A DNA stretch of 64,000 nt from Cupriavidus taiwanensis (GTDB lineage Bacteria; Pseudomonadota; Gammaproteobacteria; Burkholderiales; Burkholderiaceae): NCBI RefSeq assembly GCF_900249755.1, contig NZ_LT976854.1, positions 684,574 through 748,573 on the forward strand, read 5' to 3'. The position numbers and the translations under genes are program-made. Below are positions 18,981 to 27,377 of this stretch, in pieces. The notes below the pieces were generated by a model. The model was not told the DNA's origin and made no database searches. It worked only from the letters and a program-made list of their open reading frames with translations. Within the stretch, counting starts at the first letter, position 1; every line of letters starts with the position of its first letter.

Positions 18981-19895
18981 CTACGCCAGCCTGTCGCGGT
19001 GCGTTTCGACATAGGCCTGCAGCGCTTCCAGCATCATCGCCGCCGCGGGCGACGGGCTGCGGCGCGCCAGGTGGAACGCGCCCACGGTGCGCTGCAATGC
19101 CGGCGCGCCCAGCTCGCGGAACACCAGGTCGCCCGCGTCGGCCAGCATGCGCGCGTTCGCCGGGAGAATCGACAAGCCCATGCCGTGGCGGATCATCGAG
19201 AACACGGTCCCGGGGAACGAAACCTCGAACACCGGGTTGGGCGTGATGCCGAGTGCCGCCAGGTGGCTGTCGAGCTGGCGCCGCAAGGGGCTGCGCGGCG
19301 ACAGCGCAATCAGCGGCTCGCTGGCCAGCGCGGTCCATGGGATGCGGCGGCGCCGGGCAAGCGGATGCGCGGCAGGCATTGCCACGCGGTACGTGTCGGT
19401 GAAGAGCGGGGTGCAGGTGATTTCCCGATGCGGCTCCAGATACGTGCCAATGCCCAGGTCGATCTCTTCGTCGACAAGCGCACGCTCCAGATCCTGCTCG
19501 GCCATGTCCATGAACTGGAGCTTGATGCCGGGGTAGTCCTGCCGAAACCGCGCCATGAACGGGACCAGCAGCGTGTTGGACAGCACGGTGGCGCTGGCCA
19601 GCGCAACGCGCCCGCGTGCGTAGCTCAGCGTCTCGCGTGTCCGCTGTACGCCGTCCTCGACGTCCCGCAGCACGCGCCGGGCCATGCCCAGCAGCTCTTG
19701 CCCGGAGGTGGTCAGCCGCACCATCCGCGTGTGCCGGTCGAACACCTTGAGCCCGAGCTCATCCTCCAGGTCCTTGACCAGCATGCTCAGCGCGGCTTGC
19801 GTCACGCACAGCGTGTCCGCGGCAGCGGTGAACTGCCCGCTCTCCGCCACCGCAACGAAGGCACGCAGCTGCCGCAAGGTGATGTTCGCATTCAT
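18981..19895 (-). CDS. LysR-type regulator divergent from the Rieske operon
   Basis: LysR regulator of 304 aa: N-terminal TLRQLRAFVAVAESGQFTAA with the recognition helix in VTQAALSMLVKDLEDELG, then a substrate-binding domain (VALASATVLSNTLLVPFMARF) of the group near CynR/NAC. The gene is back to back with the reductase gene of the Rieske operon, with only 61 AT-rich bases between start codons. By the usual LysR arrangement it should activate that operon in response to the substrate or an intermediate. Confidence 0.88.
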   Translation of the reverse strand: MNANITLRQLRAFVAVAESGQFTAAADTLCVTQAALSMLVKDLEDELGLKVFDRHTRMVRLTTSGQELLGMARRVLRDVEDGVQRTRETLSYARGRVALASATVLSNTLLVPFMARFRQDYPGIKLQFMDMAEQDLERALVDEEIDLGIGTYLEPHREITCTPLFTDTYRVAMPAAHPLARRRRIPWTALASEPLIALSPRSPLRRQLDSHLAALGITPNPVFEVSFPGTVFSMIRHGMGLSILPANARMLADAGDLVFRELGAPALQRTVGAFHLARRSPSPAAAMMLEALQAYVETHRDRLA

Positions 19896-19956
19896 CAGCG
19901 TATCTTAATAATCTACAAAATAATTTGAATTGTATGATGAAAGGGGGCTTGCTTAA
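19896..19956. promoter_or_regulatory. Divergent AT-rich promoter region
   Basis: This 61-bp gap between the LysR gene and the reductase gene is strikingly AT-rich compared with its surroundings (for example TAATAATCTACAAAATAATT). It must hold both promoters and the LysR binding site. AAAGGGGG about 9 bases before 19957 is the ribosome site that favours that start for the reductase. Confidence 0.55.
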
Positions 19957-20976
19957 ATGGGGCCGTCAACACCAGATGAGAACGCCCCCATGTCGACCAC
20001 CCCCCATCCACCGGTTGCCACCCGCGTCCGCTCGATCCGCATAGAGGCGGACGGCATTCGCAGCTTCGAGCTGTGGCCTGTGACGGGAACGCTCAGCGAA
20101 TCCGAAGCCGGCGCGCACGTGGACGTGCATTTGCCCGGTGGCCTGACCCGGCAGTATTCGCTGATCAATCCGGGCGAATCGCATCGCTACATCATCGCGG
20201 TCAATCGCGATCCCAGCAGCCGCGGCGGCTCGCGCTATCTGCATGAGCAGGTGCAGGTCGGCGATGAACTGCTGATCGGCCTGCCGAGGAACCATTTCCC
20301 GCTCAACGAAGCCGCGCCGCATTCGGTGCTGATCGCTGGCGGAATCGGCGTCACGCCGCTGCTGGCGATGGCGCGCCGGCTGAGCCGGCTGGGGCGCTCC
20401 TGGACCTTCTACTACTGCGCGCGGACCCGGGCGCGGGCCGCGTTCCTGGAAGCGCTTGCGCAGCTTGCCGGCCACGCGGCTGATGCAACCCTGCACTGCA
20501 TCTTCGACGGCGAGCCGGGACAGGCTGCGCTCGAGCTTGCCCCGGTGGTGGGCAAGCACGCCGGGGCCGACTTCTACTGCTGCGGCCCGAGCCCGCTGCT
20601 GGATGCCTTTACTGAAGCTTGCGCCGCCATTGCGCCGGAACGTGTCCACGTCGAGTTCTTTGGAGCGGCGCGCAATGCCCAAGACGGCAGCGTCGCGCAG
20701 CAGGCGGCCAGGCCCTTCCAGGTGGTGCTGAACAGCTCCGGCAGGACCCTGGACGTGCCCGCCGACCGGTCGCTGCTCGATGTGCTGCTGGAACACGGCC
20801 TGCCGGTCTTCAGTTCGTGCCGGGAAGGGATCTGCGGCTCATGCGAGACGCAGGTACTGGCCGGCGAGCCCGACCACCATGACCGTGTGCTGACGCCGCA
20901 GGAGCGCGCCACGGGCCGGACCATGATGGTGTGTGTTTCCCGTTGCAAGGGCGAATCGCTCGTCCTTGCCTTGTAG
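19957..20976 (+). CDS. Phthalate dioxygenase reductase-like electron-transfer protein
   Basis: Flavin reductase of 339 aa in the order flavin domain, NAD domain, plant-type [2Fe-2S] ferredoxin. RQYSLINPGE binds the flavin phosphate, GGIGVTPLLAMA binds NAD, and C288, C293, C296 and C326 (SCREGICGSC and MVCVS) hold the cluster. This order is that of the phthalate dioxygenase reductase / VanB group, which feeds single-component Rieske oxygenases; such an oxygenase lies two genes downstream. An alternative ATG at 19990 would drop 11 residues, but the upstream start has the stronger ribosome site. Function is therefore electron transfer from NADH to the oxygenase. Confidence 0.88.
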   Translation: MGPSTPDENAPMSTTPHPPVATRVRSIRIEADGIRSFELWPVTGTLSESEAGAHVDVHLPGGLTRQYSLINPGESHRYIIAVNRDPSSRGGSRYLHEQVQVGDELLIGLPRNHFPLNEAAPHSVLIAGGIGVTPLLAMARRLSRLGRSWTFYYCARTRARAAFLEALAQLAGHAADATLHCIFDGEPGQAALELAPVVGKHAGADFYCCGPSPLLDAFTEACAAIAPERVHVEFFGAARNAQDGSVAQQAARPFQVVLNSSGRTLDVPADRSLLDVLLEHGLPVFSSCREGICGSCETQVLAGEPDHHDRVLTPQERATGRTMMVCVSRCKGESLVLAL

Positions 20977-21033
20977 CCACCAGCACTTCCCGGGGAAAGA
21001 CATCCCCGGGGTTCATCAGAGAGAGAGAAGAGG

Positions 21034-21786
21034 ATGACGCGTTTACTCGACAACAAGACCATCATTGTCACCGGAGCCGGTGGCAATATCGGCCGGGCCT
21101 ATTGCGACGGCTTGATCGCGGCGGGGGCAAACCTGGTCATGGCAGACCTGGCCGACTTGTCCGGGCTCGCCAGCGAATTTCAACGCGAGGGCGGCCGCGC
21201 CATTGCCGTGCGGGTGGACGTTTCCGACCCCGCTTCGGTACAGGCGATGGCCGACCGGGCGGTGGCGGCGTTTGGCGGCATCGATGGCCTGGTGAACAAT
21301 GCGGGCTTCTTCAAGGGCTGCTCCTTCGGGTCTTTCCTCGATATCCCCATCGAAGAATGGGACCTGTGCTTCGATGTCAATGTCCGCGGCGTCTGGCTGT
21401 GCTGCAAGGCGGTGGTGCCGCACATGCGCACCCGGGGCGGCAAGATCATCAACGTGTCGTCCAACACGCCGTACAAGGGCGTGCCGAACTTCCTGCACTA
21501 CGTGTCCTCGAAGGCGGCGATCATTGGCCTGACGCGCGCCCTGGCGCGCGAGGTCGGCGAGTTCAATATCCAGGTCAATACGCTGTGCCCCGACCTGATT
21601 CCCGATGCGGACATTACCGCGAAGCAGGGCAGTGCCGCCGATGAGCGGACCATTGCCGGCCGTTGCCTGAAGCGCACGCAGAAGCCGCAAGACATGGTCG
21701 GCTCGGCGCTGTTCCTGCTGAGCGACGGCGCGGACTTCGTCACCGGCCAGAGCCTGCTGGTCAACGGCGGCGCGTTCTTCAACTGA
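21034..21786 (+). CDS. Short-chain dehydrogenase of the Rieske operon
   Basis: SDR of 250 aa with the NAD motif TGAGGNIG near the N-terminus, S142/S143, Y156 and K160 (YVSSK), and the standard end FVTGQSLLVNGGAFFN. It lies between the reductase and oxygenase genes and probably oxidises the hydroxylated product (a cis-diol or an alcohol) to keep the pathway moving. The exact substrate cannot be inferred. GAGAGAAGAGG before the ATG is a strong ribosome site. Confidence 0.85.
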   Translation: MTRLLDNKTIIVTGAGGNIGRAYCDGLIAAGANLVMADLADLSGLASEFQREGGRAIAVRVDVSDPASVQAMADRAVAAFGGIDGLVNNAGFFKGCSFGSFLDIPIEEWDLCFDVNVRGVWLCCKAVVPHMRTRGGKIINVSSNTPYKGVPNFLHYVSSKAAIIGLTRALAREVGEFNIQVNTLCPDLIPDADITAKQGSAADERTIAGRCLKRTQKPQDMVGSALFLLSDGADFVTGQSLLVNGGAFFN

Positions 21787-21852
21787 CACGGCCATGGGCG
21801 CCGGCGGCAACCGCCAGCGGCCGGCGCAACTCGCATTCGTACGGATACCTCT

Positions 21853-22920
21853 ATGACAGACCTCTCCAATACTGGCATTCCTTTGCACGATCTTCGCGGA
21901 CAGGCCGAGGCGCCGCCGCTCTACCGCGCACTGAGGAAATACTGGCATCCCGTCGCCTATGCGGCGGAGCTGCTGGACAAGCCGCTCGGCGTGACGCTGC
22001 TGGGCGAGCCGGTCGTGCTCGCCAGACTGAACGGCGAAGTTCGCGCGATGAACCGGCGCTGCCCGCACAAGGGCACCGACCTGGCACTGGGCCAGATCGT
22101 CGACGGCGCCATCGAGTGCCCGTACCACGGCTGGCGCTTCGCTGGCGACGGCGCCTGCGTGCGTATTCCGGCGCGGGAAGAGTTGACCGAGGCCATGAAG
22201 GTCTCGACCTCGTGTTTTCGGGCGACCGAGCAGGCCGGCATCATCTGGGTTGCGCTGGAAGAGCCGGTGTATCCCTGCCCGCTGTTTCCGGAGCTCAACG
22301 ATCCCGCGTTCCGAGTGCTGCAAGGCGCTGCCTATGACTGGCGCACCAGTGCGCCGCGCAGGCTGGAGAACTTCGTCGACTTCTGCCATTTCGCCTATGT
22401 CCACGACGGCACCATCGGCAGCCGGGCGAATCCCCGCGTCGAGCCGGTAAAGGTCTGGCGCGAGGGCGGGGTGCTGCGCTTCGACCGCAGCGGCGTCAAG
22501 GAGCCCGGCGTGGGACTGAAGAAACAGTTGCTGGGGCTCACCGAGGAGTGGATCGAGCCGACCAATGCATATCATGTAACGATGCCGGCCACGGTGCACC
22601 TGAAGCGCACCTTCCCGAACGGCAAGCGCTATGTGCTGTTCATGGCGGCCTGCCCGGTGGACGAGTTCACCACGCGCAGCTTCTGGTGGCAGGCGCGGGA
22701 TTTCGGCGTCGAGCCAGTCTACGACCAGTTCTTCATGGACTTCGAGGCGGAAGTGCTGGCGCAGGACAAGCCCATCATCGAGTCGCAGCGTCCGCTCTGG
22801 TTCCATGTATCCAATGCGCCCGGCGCCGAGCGCGAGATACCGGTGCGCGGCGCGGATGCCGTCACGATCGAGTACCGCCGGTGGCTGGCTGAAATCGCGG
22901 CCGCGGGGAATGCGCCATGA
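21853..22920 (+). CDS. Rieske non-haem iron oxygenase (phthalate/vanillate type)
   Basis: Oxygenase component of 355 aa. The Rieske cluster ligands are C70, H72, C89 and H92 (CPHKGTD and ECPYHGW). The mononuclear iron region shows D176, H179 and H184 (FVDFCHFAYVHDG), matching the D-x2-H-x4-H pattern. It is a single-polypeptide oxygenase of the phthalate dioxygenase / vanillate demethylase / N-demethylase group; no separate beta subunit is present. With the upstream reductase it would hydroxylate an aromatic or N-heterocyclic ring or remove an N- or O-methyl group. The nearby NCS2 permease points to a nucleobase-like substrate. Its stop overlaps the start of the hydrolase gene. Confidence 0.88.
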   Translation: MTDLSNTGIPLHDLRGQAEAPPLYRALRKYWHPVAYAAELLDKPLGVTLLGEPVVLARLNGEVRAMNRRCPHKGTDLALGQIVDGAIECPYHGWRFAGDGACVRIPAREELTEAMKVSTSCFRATEQAGIIWVALEEPVYPCPLFPELNDPAFRVLQGAAYDWRTSAPRRLENFVDFCHFAYVHDGTIGSRANPRVEPVKVWREGGVLRFDRSGVKEPGVGLKKQLLGLTEEWIEPTNAYHVTMPATVHLKRTFPNGKRYVLFMAACPVDEFTTRSFWWQARDFGVEPVYDQFFMDFEAEVLAQDKPIIESQRPLWFHVSNAPGAEREIPVRGADAVTIEYRRWLAEIAAAGNAP

Positions 22921-23735
22921 TGGCATCCGCAGCGCTGCAACATGCCATGGTCGAGCTGGATGGCATCGCCCTGCATACGCTTCGCTTTGGCCGTGAGCGC
23001 AACGATGCGGTGCCGCTGCTTTGCCTGCACGGCGTGACCGGCACCGGCTGGCTGTGGCACGACGTGGCGCAACAGCTTTGCCACGGCCGGCAGGTGATCG
23101 TCCCGGAGCTGCGCGGCCATGGCGACAGCCAATGGTCGCGAGACGCTGCCTATGCCACGGATGACCACCTGCGCGACCTCGAAGGGCTGCTGGATGCGCT
23201 GGCCATCGACCGATGCGACCTGGCTGGCCTTTCATGGGGCGCGTTGATCGGCATCCGCTACGCTGCCAGGCATCCGCACAGAATCCGCAAGCTGGCGATC
23301 CTGGACGTGGAGGCGTCTTTCGAGCAGCCGGTCGATGCAGTACCGCAGCGGCCGGAGAGTTTTCCGGATCTGCAGGCGGTCTGTGCCTTTGAGCGCGCTG
23401 CCAATCCTGGTGCACCGGAAGCACTGCTTCAACTTTTCGCGGCCGGCTCGGTACGCCCCGGGGAGAATGGGACCTGGGTGCGCAAGCATGACCGCTTCTT
23501 TCTTCGGCGCTGGCCATTCCGCAACGACGATGTCTGGGCACAGCTGGCATCGCTGGAAATGCCGCTGCTGTTGCTCCATGGTGCAGACAGCTTCGTCCGC
23601 CGGGAGGTCATGGAGCGCATGGCAGGGCTGGCCGGCACCAGCCGCTTCCATGAAGTGGCCGGTGCGGGCCATCTGCTACCCCTGGAGGCGCCCCACGTGG
23701 TGGGGGCGCACCTGGAGGAATTCTTCCAGGCCTGA
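22917..23735 (+). CDS. Alpha/beta hydrolase of the Rieske operon
   Basis: Hydrolase of 272 aa, start overlapping the oxygenase stop (ATGA). The oxyanion loop CLHGVTGTGW, nucleophile S106 (GLSWGA), D224 (LHGADSF) and H252 (GAGHLLPLE) form a complete catalytic triad. Such enzymes cleave esters, amides or carbon-carbon bonds after ring opening. In this operon it probably acts on the ring-cleaved or oxidised product of the Rieske step. No dedicated ring-cleavage dioxygenase is present, so hydrolysis itself may open the ring, as happens for several N-heterocycles. Confidence 0.85.
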   Translation: MMASAALQHAMVELDGIALHTLRFGRERNDAVPLLCLHGVTGTGWLWHDVAQQLCHGRQVIVPELRGHGDSQWSRDAAYATDDHLRDLEGLLDALAIDRCDLAGLSWGALIGIRYAARHPHRIRKLAILDVEASFEQPVDAVPQRPESFPDLQAVCAFERAANPGAPEALLQLFAAGSVRPGENGTWVRKHDRFFLRRWPFRNDDVWAQLASLEMPLLLLHGADSFVRREVMERMAGLAGTSRFHEVAGAGHLLPLEAPHVVGAHLEEFFQA

Positions 23736-23840
23736 TCGTGACGCAGGCCGCGGCTTGCAGCCGGCGCGCCGGACTTGCGCAAGCGGCGCCACCTTTAATG
23801 AAACCAGAGCGAGCCTCACAGAAGGCTGCAGGAGACCAAG

Positions 23841-25193
23841 ATGCCCCCGATTCATGCTGTAGACGAGAGGATGCCGCCTGGCCGGCTATTCTCCCTGGCG
23901 CTTCAACACGTGCTGGTGCTGTACGCAGGTGCCGTGGCCGTGCCGTTGATTGTCGGGGCGGCGCTGAAGCTGCCGCAGGACCAGATTGCCATTCTGATCA
24001 ACGCCGACCTGTTCGCAGGCGGGGTCGCGACGCTGGTGCAATGCCTGGGTGTCTGGAAACTCGGGGCGCGGCTGCCGGTGATGATGGGGGTGTCCTTTGT
24101 CTCGGTCGGGCCGATGCTTGCCATGGCCGCGGCACCGGATATCGGGCTGACCGGCATCTACGGCGGCATCATCGCGGGGGGCTTGTTCGGCATGGCGATC
24201 GCGCCGCTGGTCACCAGGCTGCTGCCTTACTTCCCGCCAGTGGTGAGCGGCTCCATCATTCTCCTGCTCGGCATCTCGATTGCACCGATCGGCATACGGT
24301 GGGCAGGGGGCGGCATCGGCTCTCCGGATTTCGGCAACCCGGCAAACCTGGCCATCGCCCTGTCCGTGCTGCTGGTGATCGTGGCCCTGCACAAGTGGGG
24401 CCGCGGTATTGTCAGGAACATCTCGGTCCTGATCGGCATCGCGTTCGGCTACGGGCTTTGCCTGTTGCTCGGCAAGGTGTCGTTCGGCGACATCGATGCT
24501 GCGCCGATGTTCGGCCTGGTCCAGCCCTTCCAGTTCGGGCTGCCCTCGTTCCATCTCGGGGCGGTGATCAGCATGTGCATCGTCATGCTGGTGATCCTGG
24601 TCGAATCGACCGGCATGTTCATCGCCATTGGCGATATTGTCGAACGACCCGTCGACAAGCGGACCATGACGCGGGCGCTGATGGCGGACGGCGCGGGCGC
24701 GGTGTTTGGCGGCATCTTCAATACCTTCCCCTATACGTCGTTCACGCAGAACATCGGCCTGATCAGCATGACCGGCGTCAGGAGCCGCTACGTCTGCGCA
24801 GCCGGCGGGGTCATCATGATCATCCTGGGGGTGCTGCCGAAGCTGGCGCACGCTGTCGCAACCATCCCCCCTTATGTGCTGGGCGGCGCGGGCATCGTCA
24901 TGTTCGGGATGGTGATTGCGTCCGGGGTCCGGATGCTGAGCGAAGTGGATTTCACCAGCAACAAGGACAACCTGCTGATCGTGGCGATCAGTTGTTGCGT
25001 GGCGATGATCCCGTTGGCCGCGCCGACGTTCTTCGGGCAGTTCCCGGCATGGCTGAGCCCGATCACGCATAGCGGCATCCTGCTCGGCGCCGTGACAGCC
25101 TTCAGCCTGAACCTGCTGCTGAACGGGCGCACCCGCAGCGCGGCGGATGCCCTGGCCGAGCACGGCGCGGCGATGAAACGAAGCGAAGCCTGA
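23841..25193 (+). CDS. NCS2 (uracil/xanthine-type) permease
   Basis: Inner-membrane permease of 450 aa with about 12-14 hydrophobic segments. The nucleobase-ascorbate transporter signature is visible as TSFTQNIGLISMTGVRSRY, and the N-terminal QHVLVLYAGAVAVPLIVG is typical. NCS2 members take up xanthine, uric acid, uracil and related bases with protons or sodium. Being the last gene of the reductase/SDR/oxygenase/hydrolase group, 105 bases after the hydrolase stop, it likely imports the substrate of that pathway. GGAGACCAAG precedes the ATG. Confidence 0.9.
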   Translation: MPPIHAVDERMPPGRLFSLALQHVLVLYAGAVAVPLIVGAALKLPQDQIAILINADLFAGGVATLVQCLGVWKLGARLPVMMGVSFVSVGPMLAMAAAPDIGLTGIYGGIIAGGLFGMAIAPLVTRLLPYFPPVVSGSIILLLGISIAPIGIRWAGGGIGSPDFGNPANLAIALSVLLVIVALHKWGRGIVRNISVLIGIAFGYGLCLLLGKVSFGDIDAAPMFGLVQPFQFGLPSFHLGAVISMCIVMLVILVESTGMFIAIGDIVERPVDKRTMTRALMADGAGAVFGGIFNTFPYTSFTQNIGLISMTGVRSRYVCAAGGVIMIILGVLPKLAHAVATIPPYVLGGAGIVMFGMVIASGVRMLSEVDFTSNKDNLLIVAISCCVAMIPLAAPTFFGQFPAWLSPITHSGILLGAVTAFSLNLLLNGRTRSAADALAEHGAAMKRSEA

Positions 25194-25220
25194 AGCCGCG
25201 CCCGCGGGGTTTGGCGGGCG

Positions 25221-27197
25221 CTACGCCGCCCCGTCGGCATGGCGCCGCCGCAAGTCCTCGAATGACGCCAGTTCACCGCAGATGGCGCTGGCGGCGACGG
25301 TGGGCGGGCTGGCCAGCCAGACCTGCCCGGGCCCGGAGCGCCCCGTGAAGTTGCGGTTGATCGAGCTGACCGTCACCTGTTCCGGCCGCTCCGACGACCC
25401 CGGGCCGCAGTTGGCGCAGGCGCCGCAGGAGGGTTGCAGGATGCGCGCGCCGATGGCCTCGAAGGTTTCCATGTAGCCGCGGCGGAGGCAATAGTCGCGC
25501 ACGTCGGTGGTGCCGAACTGCAGGTAGAGCGTCACGTGTGGCGCAAGGCGCAGGCCGCGCTGCGCGGCCCAGTGCAGGACCTCGTGATAGCCGTCGAAGT
25601 CCTCGCGCTTGCCGGCGGTGCAGGAGCCGCCGTAGGCAATGTCCACCGGCACGCGCTGCCCCAGCGCCGCCAGCGGCACGCCGTTGCCCGGGTCGCCGGG
25701 GCGGGCCACCATGGGGCTGAGCGTGCCGCAGTCGATCGTAAGCGTGGCGGCGAAGGCGGCGCCGTCATCGCTGCGCATCCAGGGCTCGATCTCGAAGTCG
25801 AGCCCGCGCCGCTCGCTGAGAAAGCGCACGGTCTGCGCGTCGGGCGCGACGATGCCGGTGAAGCCGCCCAGCTCGGCGCACATATTGGTCAGCGTGGCGC
25901 GCTCGTCGATCGACATTGCGCTGACCACCGGCCCCGTGAACTCGAATACCTTGCCGACGCCGGCGCCGGCCTTGATGTCGGCCCGGGCCAGCAGGTGCAG
26001 CACCACGTCCTTGGCCGTGACGCCCGGCGCCAGCGCGCCGTCCAGCCGCACCAGGATGCATTGCGGCAGGGTCATGCGCACGGCGCCGGTCACGAAGGCA
26101 TTGGCCATGTCGGTGGTGCCGACGCCGAACGCCACGCATCCCAGCGCGCCGCTGTGCGGGGTGTGCGAGTCGGTGCCCACCACCACCTGGCCCGGCAGCG
26201 CATAGCGTTCGGCCATCATCGCGTGCGAGATCCCCGCCGCATGGCTGGCCGGGGCGCGGCGCGACTCGGCCTCGGTCAGCGTGCGATGGCAGCGCAGCCG
26301 GTAGTCGCGCACGAAGTCCCGTTGCGCCGCGCACATGCGGGCGACGTTGTCGACCAGCCCGCCGCGCACATGGGCCGGGCTTTCGCCGACATAGGAGGTG
26401 TGGTCCTCGAACACCACGATGCGGTCCGCGTCTTTGAGTTGCAGCGGCTTGCCGAACGCCGCGTGCAGCATGTGGGCGCACATGCCGGTGTAGTACTCGT
26501 GGATAAAGCGCCAGTCGGCGCGCACGAAAATGCCGTCGCCGGGCACCGGGCGGGCCGGCGTGACCGGCGTTGCCAGCAAATGCCGCTGGACGATTTTCTC
26601 GAACAGCGTCTGCGGCCCGGCGGGCAGGGACGGGGCCGTGGGTTCGACGTCGCGCAGGTGGGTCTGCCCGAACCTGAGCAGCCCGCCGTGGCGCAGGATC
26701 GATGCGGCGAGCGCATCGCGCCCGGCCACCAGCGTGTCCGCGTCGATGGGCTCGCCTTGCTCCAGCCGGGCGACCAGGCTGAAGTCGGTCGAGGTGAACA
26801 GGCCGATATTGTCGGCGTTCTGGCGGTAGATGCGCTCGAAGCTGCGGGCGATGACGAGGCGGATGCCGGCCAGCTTCTCCGCCGCCGGGCTGTGCTCGCG
26901 CGACGAGCCCTTGCCGTAGCGGTTGCCGGCAACGGTGACGGCGAAGCCGCCGTCGCGGACCGCGTTGGCGGTGACCGGGCAGGAGCCGTCCACCTTGTAG
27001 CCGGTATAGGGATAGCGGCCGAGCGCGTCGTCATAGTGCGTCAGGATCGGCACCGGCGTGATCTCGTCGGTGGAAACGTCGTCGCGCAGCGCGCCGGCCC
27101 CGGCCAGGGTCATGGGCTGCCCCTGCAGCTGTGCCGCCATGACCGGCGCGGAGTCGGCAAGGTACAGGATGCGGGCGGTGGCCCCGATGGCGCTCAT
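25221..27197 (-). CDS. Aconitase-family hydratase with swivel domain first
   Basis: Protein of 658 aa with the LeuD-like swivel domain at the N-terminus (GNRYGKGSSREHSPAAEKL, about residues 95-115, then ARSFERIYRQNADNIGL) and the LeuC-like iron-sulfur domains behind it (GTDSHTPHSGALG; GGSCTAGKREDF; QPSCGACANCGPG). The three cluster cysteines are in these last two motifs. AcnA and LeuC/LeuD fusions have the swivel last; AcnB has it before the catalytic part but preceded by a HEAT-like domain that is absent here. Start 27197 has GGAGACC upstream; 27215 would add six residues. It should dehydrate or isomerise a 2- or 3-hydroxy di- or tricarboxylate. Substrate unknown. Confidence 0.82.
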   Translation of the reverse strand: MSAIGATARILYLADSAPVMAAQLQGQPMTLAGAGALRDDVSTDEITPVPILTHYDDALGRYPYTGYKVDGSCPVTANAVRDGGFAVTVAGNRYGKGSSREHSPAAEKLAGIRLVIARSFERIYRQNADNIGLFTSTDFSLVARLEQGEPIDADTLVAGRDALAASILRHGGLLRFGQTHLRDVEPTAPSLPAGPQTLFEKIVQRHLLATPVTPARPVPGDGIFVRADWRFIHEYYTGMCAHMLHAAFGKPLQLKDADRIVVFEDHTSYVGESPAHVRGGLVDNVARMCAAQRDFVRDYRLRCHRTLTEAESRRAPASHAAGISHAMMAERYALPGQVVVGTDSHTPHSGALGCVAFGVGTTDMANAFVTGAVRMTLPQCILVRLDGALAPGVTAKDVVLHLLARADIKAGAGVGKVFEFTGPVVSAMSIDERATLTNMCAELGGFTGIVAPDAQTVRFLSERRGLDFEIEPWMRSDDGAAFAATLTIDCGTLSPMVARPGDPGNGVPLAALGQRVPVDIAYGGSCTAGKREDFDGYHEVLHWAAQRGLRLAPHVTLYLQFGTTDVRDYCLRRGYMETFEAIGARILQPSCGACANCGPGSSERPEQVTVSSINRNFTGRSGPGQVWLASPPTVAASAICGELASFEDLRRRHADGAA

Positions 27198-27377
27198 GCA
27201 GGTCTCCGATGGCATGTCGGCGCAACTCTACCGCCCGTGGCGCGCGCGCGCGAAGCGCTGATGCGGCATCGCGGCTATCTGCGCCAGACATATCAGGGTT
27301 AACCCATGGGCGATGCGCGGCGCGCACGGCAAGGTTAGTATCGGGCGACATTCCGGCCTGCCCCACCCGGGCGCGCA

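Noticed and set aside
21043..23550. Very long minus-strand open frame (835 aa) opposite the SDR-Rieske-hydrolase genes
   Set aside because: It is the antisense shadow of three well-conserved plus-strand genes; it has no family motif and is a known effect of high GC codon use.
25434..27302. 622-residue plus-strand frame across the aconitase-family gene
   Set aside because: Antisense to conserved aconitase motifs and compositionally odd; a shadow frame.
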